The position numbers and the translations under genes are program-made. The notes under the pieces were generated by a model, which saw only the letters and a list, made by a program, of their open reading frames with translations, was not told where the DNA came from and did not search any database. From Diphasiastrum complanatum (Eukaryota > Streptophyta > Lycopodiopsida > Lycopodiales > Lycopodiaceae), in contig CM055104.1 in the NCBI GenBank assembly GCA_029204225.1, positions 46,009,835 through 46,073,834 on the forward strand: a stretch of DNA of 64,000 nucleotides, in the 5' to 3' direction. Below are positions 39,601-51,600 of the stretch, one piece after another (position 1 is the stretch's first letter; every line of letters begins with the position of its first letter).

Positions 39601-42600
39601 AAGAGCATTCATTCTACAATGTCATCCATGGGTGGATATTTGATGGAATCAAGTGAGAGACTCACTTCCACAAATTATTCCATTTGGAAAGTGAGAATGG
39701 AATCACTCCTAGTGATCCATGATCTATTTGACATAGTTCAAGGAGTTGAGGAAGAGCCTCAAACTCCCCAAGAACAAGCCAAATACAAGAAGAGAGCAAG
39801 ATTAGCTCTACATTGCATAAAGTTAAATGTATGCAATGACTTCTTGAAAGAGGTGTCTTCTTGTACCTCATCCAAAGAGGCTTGGGATTCATTAAAGAGC
39901 ATCTATGAATCCAATAATACTTCAAGAAACCTCATGCTAAGAAATCAAGTTTTCCAAAGCATGAAAGGAAGTGGAGAGAGTGGACAAGAGTATGTCCTTA
40001 GGATCAAATCTTTTAACAAGGAATTAAGTGCAATAGGGCTTAAATGGCCTAGGTGATGAGTTCACCAACTTAGTCCAATCATTTGCTATTCAAGACACTC
40101 TTCCATCCATTGAAAAGTTGCACAGTGTTCTTGTGGCCGAGGAGAGTAGGCTTCTACACCTCAAGACAAGAATGGATGGCATGTCACTTAATGGAGGAGA
40201 GGAGAAAGCAAACTTTACATTCAAAAGCAAGAAAAGCAACATCCATTTAAGAAGAATCAAGGCAAAGAGGCCGAGATGAAGAATGGAGGATCTACTTCCA
40301 AAGGCAAGGTGAAGAACAAGGCAAAGCTCAAGTGTTTCTTTTGTGGAAAGAAAGGACACTTTGCCTCAGAATGCTACTTGAAGAAGAATCAACAAGCAAA
40401 TAGAGATCAAGGGACCATTGCTCAAGAGGAAGAAGATGAGGATGGATTCAATACATCCTTGATGGTTGCATCTACACCAACTTCAAGTCAAGACACATGG
40501 TGAATAGATAGTGGGGCTAGTTCCCACATGTCTTTTAACAAGCATTATTTCTCCACTTTTCTATCTTGTAATGACTCTAAGAAGTCAATATACACTGCTA
40601 GTGATCAAGCATGCAAGATAGATGGCATAGGATCTATTCCTCTTTGCTTAGGCACATCTAAAAGGATAGATCTAGATAAAGTTTTGTATGTTTCTACCAT
40701 TTCAAGAAACTTGCTTAGTGTAGGACAATTAATGGACAATGGACTAGATGTACACTTCAAGAATGGAGTTTGTTCCATCTTGAAAAATGATAAGTGCATA
40801 GCTAGTGGCATTAAGCAAGGTAGACTATTTAAGTTGGATGCTAATGTTGCAAATGAAAGTGTGAACTTGGCTAGGGAGGAGCTATCTCAAGTGGAGCTAT
40901 GGCATAAGAGATTAGGCCATCCTAATCTTCAATCTATGGAGTCAATGGCAAGCAAGGAACTAGCTCTCGGCCTACCAAGAGCCTTCAAGAAGTGTGGAAA
41001 GATGTGTGAGGCATGTGGCCTTGCAAAGTCACACAAATCTTCTTACAAGAGATCTTCATCAAGATCTACCTCTCCCTTGGATCTCATACATTCTAATGTA
41101 CATAGTTTTTCACATGCAAGTAATGGAGGTGCTTTGATGTATGTAACTTTTATAGATGATTGTACTAGATTCACATGAACTGAGTTACTATCAAAGAAAA
41201 GTCTTGTTTATGAAGCTTTCATTAAGTTCAAGTCTCTAGTAGAGAAGCAACTTAGTACTTCCATCAAAGCACTAAGATGTGATAATGGAGGAGAGTACAC
41301 CTCCAATAAAATGAAAGACTTTTGTGAGATCAATGGCATTAAATTGCAATACACTTGTTCCTACACCCCCCAACAAAATGGGGTGGCCGAGAGGAAAAAT
41401 AGGAGTCTATGTGAGTGTGCAAAGTCTTTAAGACTTGATGCATCACTTCCCATCTCATTTTGGGGAGAAGCTATAACATGTGCTAATTACTTGTGTAATA
41501 GACTTCCTAGTAGTGCTATAGATGGGATCTCACCTTATCAAGCCTTGTTTGATAAGAAACCCAATGTAAAAGATTTTAAGATCTTTGGATGTATTTGTTA
41601 TGTTCACATCCCTAAACAAGAAGGAAGATGCTACCTCCTTCAAAGGGATCTTTGTTGGCTATGGAGAAAATAGCAAAGGCTATATGATCCTATATCCAAG
41701 AAAGTAAAGGTAAGCAGGGATGTACTTTTTGATGAGTCACAATTTGCTAAGAGCTTGTCAAATGGATCTAACCCATTGTGCATTGAAGATCTTGACAAAC
41801 CCGAGGAGGATCTTGACAAACCCGAGGATAGAGACATGGATCCAAGTCAAAAGGGGCCGAGAAGATCATCATGAAGCAAGGCCGAGCCCTCAAGGCTCAC
41901 CTATGTGGACAAGGTAAAGCAAAAGGAAAACTCTACAACTTCTACCTCTTACTCCTTCTTAGCTACATTGCTTGAAGAACCGTCATCTTTTGAAGCATAT
42001 AAATCTAAAGTTTGGAGAGATGCAATGCAAGTAGAGTATGATGCATTAGAAGAAAATCCTACTTGGAATCTTGTAAATCTTCCAAGAGGGAAGAAACCAC
42101 TTGCATGTAAGTGGATTTATAGAATAAAGTACAATCAAGATGGATCTATTAGTAAGTACAAAGCTAGGCTTGTTGCTAAGGGATTTCTTCAAATAAAAGG
42201 ATTGGATTATGAAGAAACATTTGCACCTGTAGCTAAGCTTGTAACTATTAGATTAATCATTTGCATTGTTACTTTGTTCAAGTGGGATCTCTACCAAATG
42301 GATGTGACAAATGCCTTCTTGAATGGCTTCTTAGAAGAGGAAATCTACATGATGCAACCCGAGGGCTTCATCAAGGTTGGTGAGGAGCAAAAGGTGTGCT
42401 ACTTAAGGAAGAGCTTATATGGCTTGAAGCAAGCACCTAGAGCTTGGTACTCTAGGTTGCATGATTTTCTCTATTCTCTTGGCTTTGTACTAACTGCTTA
42501 TGAAGCTTCTTTATATTTCAAATGTAATGAAGGAATGATCATCATTTTGGTACTTTATGTTGATGACATCATTTTGACAGGAAATGATGATGAAGGCATA

Positions 42601-45600
42601 AGCAAAATAAAAGTTGATTTATCTAGTGAAATCAAGATGGTAGATCTAGGCTTCCTAAAGTTTATACTTGGGATAGAAGTGTCTAGAAATAGCAATTGTA
42701 CTTTCATAAGTCAATCTAAGTATGCTACTTCCATTCTTGAAAGATTTGGTATGAAAGATTGTAAGGGGATTGACACCCCTATGGAGCATGTTGTGAAAGC
42801 AACTAATGAAGGTGATGAAGCATCCTTTGAGGACATCACCCTCTTTAGGAAGCTTATAGGCTCTCTAATCTATTTGACCATCACTAGACCTGACTTAAGT
42901 TTTTGTGTAAGCAAGTTGAGTCAAAGTATGCAAGCTCCTTTAGTTCATCATTGGAAAAGTGCCAAAAGAGTACTTAGATATGTTTTTAGTACTAGATTTT
43001 TTGGCATACTTTATGAAGGATCTAACTTGCACTTGAGAGCCTACTTGGATTCAGATTTTGCAGGTGACAAGATGGATAGGAAGTCCATTAGTGCATTTGC
43101 AACATTTCTTTGTGGAGGAGTAATATCTTGACTTTCCAAAAAGCAAGATACAATCTCACTATCTTCTTGTGAAGCCGAGTACAAGGCATTGACTTCAACA
43201 ACCAAAGAGCTCCTATGGCTAAGAAGACTCTTGATGGAACTACATGTGCTAGAGGCCGAGGAGATCCCTTACATATTTTGTGACAATCAAGCTTCTCAAC
43301 AAATTGCTTCAAATCCTATCTTCCATGCTAGAACAAAGCATATTGAGATAGCTCACCACTTTGTGAGGGAGAAGGTACAATCCAAGGAGGTGCAACTACA
43401 TCATGTACCATCATCCGAATGCATAGCTGATATCTTAACCAAGCCATTGTCCAAAGATCCATTTTTTAAGTTAAGATATGCTCTTGGAATTGTAGATAGA
43501 TGTACATTAGATTTGCCAAGTTAGAAGTGAGGAGGAGTGTTGAAAATTGTCACTTCCCACTTGACATTCGTCATTGTAAATATTGATCAAACATTAGAAT
43601 AATGTTGATGACCTGATTTCACACGTGTGGAGCCTATTCCCACGTGTGAAAGGATGTACTTTTCATACTTGTATATATCTAAATTGATTTTGTATCAATC
43701 TAGTTAGTGTGAACATGATATGACTAGTTTTTTAGTCAAGTTGACTAGTCAACTAGAAATTAGCCTTTCCTTCATGTGCATGAGTAAATGCTCCCACATG
43801 GCAAGTGGATGTTCACACGTGTGTATAGAGTACTAGAAGATAAGAGTTGACCATTTTCCTTAGATCCTATTTTGTAGGGAATATTCCTATATTCTAGGAG
43901 ACTAGCTTTTTGGATTTTAGCCATATTCTAGAAGGTCAACTTTTGGATAAGGATCAAGGATGGATCAAATGGATAGATCTGAGCGATGTGGCACTTTTCA
44001 CACGTGTGAAGACCTGCTGGACTGTACCAGACTCGTGGATGTACTTGATCCATAAAAGGATCATCATCTAGGACTATTGTACTTGTTGTTTCAGGTGCAG
44101 GCCTACTATGGACAATACTCCACACGTGTGAGGCCGCTCTCACTAATTTATGATGTGTTGATCCATTGCTCTTGCTTAAATCCATGTGTAGTGAATCTAG
44201 ATCAAGATCTAATGTGTAGAACTTGATAGATCCATTGATTAAGCAACCAATAACTCTCTATGATTGTTAAGTACAATCATTATTGTCCTAAAAACTGTAA
44301 AATTTATCACCAACCATAGGCACCCCCTCCTTGAGTCCTTCTACCTGCTATTCCCATCAACTGGCACATGGCATCCACCTGTGAGTGATCAGTCCACTTG
44401 GCATGCCTAGCCCCTGTGACCTGTGAATATTGAGTGACTCATAGGGTACCACCCCCGTGCCCTGCCAAAGACCTGTGACCCTCTTGATCACCCCGACTAC
44501 TTGTCGGCTAGCATCTCGTCACTGATGGCTAGGGTCCTGACGGTCAAGACACCGCATCTTTGACAACTTGTCAGGCGGCCACACTGGGTCACTGCTCGTG
44601 ACGCACCGGTCCCAACTTGGGACAGATGTCCTCCTCGGTCACCGGCCCTTGCCAATACTTGGCCTCAGGCCCTCTGGTGACTGGCCGTGCCAAGGTCATG
44701 ATAGAGTCCTAACTGGACTCTAACAATCCTTCCCTCCTCTGGGAAGTCATCGGTCCTCGATGACAAACTCCGGGTAAGACTTCTGCAACGCATGTCACGT
44801 CTCCCAGGTAGCATCTGACAACATATGCCCTTTCCAGGTTACTAGATACTCTTGAAGGAGACGATTCCGCAGTCGTCGCTCCCTTCGATCTAGGATTCTG
44901 TCTGGCCCATAACCTGTGGTGTCTTTCTCCTCAAGAGACACTAGACCTTCCACCAGGCTATCGCCATCGTGCAAACATCTCTTCAGTTTGCTAACATGGA
45001 ATATTGGATGCACCTTGCATCCTACAGGTAGCTGTAGCTTATAAGCTACTTGGCTCATCTTCTTAATAATCAACCATGGTCCACAATACCTAGGAGATAA
45101 CGGCGCACTTTCCTGTGCGTAGCACCTTCAACTTCTAAGGGACTAGTAAATACACCCAATCTCCATTCTCAAATTCCCGATAGGTACAGTTCTCACCAGC
45201 ATAACTCTCTGCCCTAGCTACAGCTTTGGACAAGTTATCTCGTGCCAACTCTAGCTTCTGCTGCATCTGAGCCAAAAACTCTACAGCACTAGGTACCCTA
45301 TGCGGAATCCCTATGATTGCAGGACTCAATGGCCTGAAACCATAATTAAGCTCAAATGGGCTCAATCCAGTGGACGCATGTCTCTTATCATTGTACGCGA
45401 ACTTTAATAGGGGTAAATGCTTTACCCAGTCTGTTTGCGTACTACTCACATATGCCCTAAGCATATCTTCCAAGATCTGATTCACTCGCTCTGTCTAACC
45501 ATCCGTCTGAGGATGCTCAGAGCTACTCATCCGCAACCGTGTTTCCAGCTTGGCGAACACCTCAATTCAGAAATCTCCCGAAAACTTGGGATCCCTGTCA

Positions 45601-48600
45601 GAAACTATGGACTTCAGAAGACCATGTAACCTGACAATATTCTGAATAAACAACTCAGCCACTTGCGGAGCTGTGACCTTCTTGATCGTTGCGATGAAAT
45701 GAGCCATCTTGGAAAACCTGTCTACCGCTACCATAACGGAATTGAATCCATTCTGGGTCTTGGGTAGCCCAACAATAAAATCCCTAGAGATGCTTTCCCA
45801 CCTTCCTATAGGTATCTCAAGCGGATGTAGCAAGCCCGGAGGACTTACTCTCTCGGCCTTGTTCACCTGACAAACTGTGCAACGCTGGACATACTCTCTT
45901 ACATCCCGCTGGAATCGTGGCCAGAAATAATGCCTTCTCAAAAGCTCACTAGTCTTATCAATACCAAGGTGCCTTCCATGCCAAAAGGCATATAAGACAA
46001 ATAAGTACATTCAAGTATGTCAACATCTCCAAAACTGAAAGAAAAGCATATATAGTAAATCTAAACACAAATACCAAAGTTAACTAAACCAACAGGTATG
46101 AAGCCAGAAATGGCTATGTATAATGTAAGCAAGCCGCAGATCATGTCCTGGAGGTGATGTTGCTACTGCTGTTGCTGCTACTCCTGAAAAAAGATGTAAT
46201 ACAAGCTGCAGTGGGCAGTGAGATTGAGATATGTTGCCAATGTCGAATGTAAGAGGGTCATCTCCTCATGGTAGGACGAAGAGGTCTAGCTGCTGGGTAA
46301 TGCTGGGAAGTGCGTTGTCTCTGATCTCCGTGGGAAGTCGTGTCCTCATCCTCGTCGTCATCATCTGAATCTGAGAGTCGTGAACGTCGTCTGGAGAAAA
46401 AGGAGATAATCTAAAGCTGTGTGTCAGGAGCAATTTGACGTCGAGGCTGTAGATCCCGTCGTAATAGAAACATCTCTCGGATCATAAGTGCAACACAGCG
46501 TGGATCCTCATAGGTAACAAGTGAACGCAGTGTAAATGGTGTATCCCTAAACAAGCAATAGTATCTCCCACGATCTCATAATAAGCTGGGCAAATAAAAA
46601 TAAAATGCTCCTCAGTCTCTACTACACCTAGGGAACACTGCTGGCTGCTCCATAGCTAGGCCTTGGAATTTGTCATGGTATTAGATCAGGTTATGTTGCC
46701 TGTGGTGTGGTGAAAGCTTGGACCTGTTTTTGATCAGATTCCTGCCATTCCTAGAGAGCAGCTTACCTTTGAGGAGGGAGCACTTTTTGTAGGGGCATCT
46801 GATCTCTGTGCTATCTGCATGGTTGGAGTACTGTTGGCAAGGGGAGTACAGGGAGCCAAAAAGTTTCTAATTTGGGACAAAAAAATTTGAGTCTTTTTGG
46901 ACAGCCAGGACTGTAGGAGGGCGCTTTCTACAGTGGGGACTTCAGTGAAAGTTCTGAGTGGATCTTGGACAAGGGCTAGGAAGCCATACAGGGGGATAGT
47001 TTCAAATCCAGAAGGTGAGGGTTATTGAGCAAGTGGCTGCATACCCTAGTTGGGTGAAAACCCCAGTTTGCCTTTTGTGTTTTATTTCTATCCAGCTATG
47101 TCTAGTCTTGCAGAGAGCATGCTGAGTGAAGCCAGCCGGCTGATGGCACTAACTTTAGCATATGGAAATTCAAGATCAAGAACATTCTTGAAGACAAAGA
47201 ATGTTGGAAGCTTGTGACAGGTGAGGAGCCTGTTCCAACATCTGAACTTGAACTCAAGGACTATATCAAGAGAGGAGAAAAGGCACACAGAATCATCAAC
47301 ATGTCAGTGAGGGATAATGTGATTCCTCTAATCAGGTCAGCCAAAAGGCCTATGGATGCATGGCACACTCTTTGTGCATTGTATGAGACAGCAAGTACAA
47401 CCAGGTTTCTCTACTTGAAGAACAAGTTGTATACTCTCAGAATGGAGACAAGGGAGACAGTTACTGATCATCTTACTAAGATTCAGGATATTAGATATCA
47501 GCTTTCTGTACTTGGAGAGTCTATTGCTGACAAAGACTTGGTGCCAATAGTTCTGAATAGCTTGTCATATGCTTATCAGAACTTTGTGATGATGATATCA
47601 GTGAGAGAGAAGATCCCTACCTATGAAGAAGTCTATCGTCTCTTGTTACAGGAGGAGATGAGGAGAGTTAATCTCTCCAAGAGGGAAGATTTCCAGGAGC
47701 ATGCCTTTGCTTCTAAGAAGAAGCAAAATCCAGCTAAGGATAAGAAGGTAAAGGCAAGAACAAAGGAGCACCACAAACACTTGAGCAAGGAATGGAGAAC
47801 TTGCAGATGTCAGAAGCACAATCCTCCTCAAATACTTCTTCCACACCTCGAAGGAAGGGGAATTGCAATTACTGTGGTAAATATGGATACTTTGCTTTTG
47901 AGTGCAAGAAGAAGCTTGCAGACCAAAAGAAGGGCACAAAGAAGCAAGGAGGAAATGTTGTTGAGAGTGTTGCAAGAGAGGAGCAGAGTGACATAAGGCA
48001 AGCTGAGTTATTCTCTGTTGCATTGGCCTCACAAGCTACAACAGGTGGTTGGTACATTGACTCAGGTGCTTCAAAGCACATGACCCTTCATAGGGATTGG
48101 TTTGATACCTTTGTGGGGATTTGTGATGGACAAGAGGTGTGCCTAGGTGACAACTCAACACACAAGGTCAAGGGAAAGGGCATAGTACCTGTAAAGCTTC
48201 CATCAGGAGAAGTCAAAGTCATTAAGAATGTCTTATATGTACTAGGACTTGCTAAAAATCTTCTTTCAGTAGGAGCTATCCCTCAACAAAATATGAAAGT
48301 AGAATTTGATGCTACTTCTTGTCTTGTGTTGGACTTGAGTGATAATATGAAGGTTGTGGCCAAAGGATTGCAGGAAGATAATCTATACAGGTTATACACT
48401 TCTATCCCTAGTCAGCATGCTTATACAGCAAAAGGAAGTGATGTGGATAGGTTGTGGCATGAGAGGTATGGACACCAAGGCATGCAGGTGTTGAACCAGC
48501 ATCATATGGTGGAGGGGCTTCCAGTTGTTAAGCCAAGCTCTTCAGTTTGCGAGGCTTGCGCTATGGGAAAAGAGCAAAGACATAAGTTTCCCAAGGAGAG

Positions 48601-51600
48601 CAACACCAGGGCAGCAGGCATACTTGACTTGGTACATTCAGATTTGTGGGGGCCAACCCAAACAAAATCTGCAGGCGGGGCATATTACTTTATGACCTTT
48701 ATTGATGACTTCTCACGCAAGATTTGGATATATTTCTTGAAGTTAAAATCTGAAGCATTCAAGTACTTCCTGCATTTCAAAGCTTTGCTAGAAGAACATT
48801 CAGGAAAGAAGATAAAGATGCTCAGGTCAGACGGTGGTGGAGAGTTCATTAAGACAGAATTTGTGGAATTCTGCAAGGCCAATGGGATCAAAAGGCAGCT
48901 TACAGCTCCTCATACGCCTCAGCAAAACGGCGTAGCAAAGAGAAAGAACCGAACTATTGTGGAGTGTGCAAGGTGCATGCTCAAGGCAAAGGGGTTGCCC
49001 AACTCTTTTTGGGGCGAGGCAATGCACACAGCAGTGTTTCTATTGAATAGAAGTCCAACAAAAGCTGTGGAAGGCAAGACTCCAGAAGAGGCATTTAGCA
49101 GCATCAAGCCCAAGGTGGGCGCTTTGCGAGTGAGGTTGTACGGCCTATGCCCATATTCCCAAGGATAACAGGAAGATGCAAAATCAGCAAAGTGTATTTT
49201 CTTGGGATACAGTGAAGAAAGCAAAGCTTACCGACTTTACGATCTTACTAGCAAGAAGAGGATCATAAGTTGAGATGTGATCTTTGAAGAAGATCAAACG
49301 CCTCCTATAGAGGAACTTGAGATGGAGGATGTACAATTGTGCCAATACTTGATGACCCACATCCATATATTGGGGAGCCTCAGGATGATCATATGAGTGA
49401 TCAAGAGGAAGAATCCGAGGAGGCTAGGAAGCGGAAGGAAAGGGGCAAATCTGTTGAGTCCTATTCACCGTCTTCATCACCAACTGCAAGGAAGAAGTTT
49501 CCCAAGTGGTATTGGCAAACTGTGCAGGATGGTTTGATATTGGATGAGAGAGAGAGAGCAGCAATCTAGGAGCTAGGAGGTCTCAAAGGCAAGCCCAGCA
49601 TCATGAACACCAGGAGACAAACTATGCACTTATGACTACTATTTTGGATTCACAAGATCCGCATACATTCGTTGAGGCAGCAGATGAGAAGATATGGCAA
49701 CATGCTATGCAAGAGGAGTACGACTCCATTCTCAAGAATGATACATGGGATTTGTTGAAGTTACCAAAAGGGAAGCGTCCTATTGGCTGTAAGTGGGTCT
49801 ACAGGACCAAATACAAATCGGATGGGAGCATCGAAAAGCATAAGGCAAGGCTGGTTGCTAAAGGCTATGCACAGAAGGAGGGCTTGGACTATGATGAGAC
49901 GTTTGCACCGGTAGCTAAGATGACGTCTATCAGGTTGGTTTTAGCATTGGCTGCATTTTTTGGTTGGGAGGTCCATCAAATGGACGTGAAGAGTGCTTTT
50001 GGACAGTTGGCTGAAGAAGTCTACATGGAACAGCCACAAGGTTTTGAGGCTAAGGGCGAGGAAAGTATGGTATGCAGGCTTAAGAAGGCCTTATATGGTT
50101 TGAAGCAGGCACCCAGGGCCCGGTATAGTCGTATTGACGACTATTTTGCCAAGGAGCAATTCATAAAGAGTCAGTATGATTGCAACCTGTTCATGAAGGA
50201 GGAAGATGGGAACATTGTTTTGATAGTTCTCTATGTGGATGACTTGGTCATCACGGCGGGTAACAATGGGCAGCTTATTGAAAAGGTGAAGGCTCATTTA
50301 TCAAATGAGTTCGAGATGAAGGATTTGGGTTTAATCCACTATTGTCTAGGCTTGGAGGTTTGGAAAAAGGATTGTTTATTTCCCAAGCTAACTATGCATG
50401 TGAAGTCTTGAACAGGTTCAACATGCAGGATTGCAAACCCGTTTCCACGCCCATTGATACCAGCAGTAAGCCATCCAGAGATGATGGCACTCCTTTTGTG
50501 GACGAGACTCTTTATAGGCAGCTTGTGGGTAGCCTGATTTATCTCACCACTACGAGACCAGACATTTCCTATGCGGCTGGTGTAGCAAGCCAGTTCATGA
50601 GTTCTCCAACTGAAGCACATTGGAAAGCAGCCAAGAGGGTTTTGAGGTATGTCAAAGGGACAACTTGTTATGGGATTGAGTACACAGATGACGGAAAGCT
50701 TCAGCTTGGAGGCTTTACCGATTCGGATTGGGCAGGTGATAGGGATGATCGAAAGTCGACCACAGGTTACACTTTCAACCTTGGTTCAGGCGCCTTTCTT
50801 GGTGTAGCAAGAAACAGCCCACAGTTACCTTATCATCGATAGAGGCTGAGTACAGGGCAGCGGCAAAAGCTACCTGCGAGGCAATATGGCTCAGGAGACT
50901 TCTTAGGGAGGTGCAGATTCCACAGGATGGTCCTACTATTCTTCAGTGTGACAGCCAGAGTTGCACCTTGCCAAAAATCCTGTGTACCATGCTCGTACGA
51001 AGCATATTGAGGTGGATCAACACTTCTTACGAGAGAAGATACAAAGCGGAGAAATTCAGCTCGAGTACTGTGATACCAACGATCAAGCAGCAGATATCTT
51101 TACTAAGGCACTTTCGTAGCATGCTAGGTGTTGGTATGAACAAAATAGCCATTGAGGGGGGGTGTTGAAATAAATGCCTATTTTGCCCCTTAAGGCTAGT
51201 ATACTTGTAACTTGTAAGTTGTGCATAAGACATGGGGGTAAAACATTTATGTACATAGTACACCACACTTGTGCTAATTAGGCAAGTAATATCAAGTAGG
51301 TTGAGGACCCATGTGGGTTCTAGAGCTAGAATTAGCAAGACACCACCTCTATACATTACATGCTATATGTAGCCCAAACTTTGGAGGGGTTTCCACGCCC
51401 TACTACACTTTGAATAATCATTCAAGTTGTGTGAGCTTTGAAGTCCTCTCTCTCTTGCTTTTGTGTTCTACTCCATAGCTGGTTTTTTGAAGCTTTCATA
51501 GTGTGCTTACTATGCTGTTATGATACTCCATAGCTAGGCCTTGGAATTTGTCAGTAATGGGGCCCAAAATGTCCTCAGAAATCCTAGTACCACACAAGTT

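Larger units (their letters stand above)
38514..44725 (-). repeat. Ty3/gypsy LTR interrupted by a copia element
   Basis: Minus-strand LTR starting TGTTAGAGTCCAGTTAGG at 44,725 and ending ...GGCTTGTGACA at 38,514. The copia element sits between 38,579 and 44,315. Without it the LTR is about 477 bp. A purine-rich tract (AGAGGAGGGAAGGA) lies upstream at 44,739-44,726, so this is the 3' LTR of the gypsy body at 44,790-46,009. The unbroken target sequence survives in the related LTR piece near 24,480. Confidence 0.75.
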
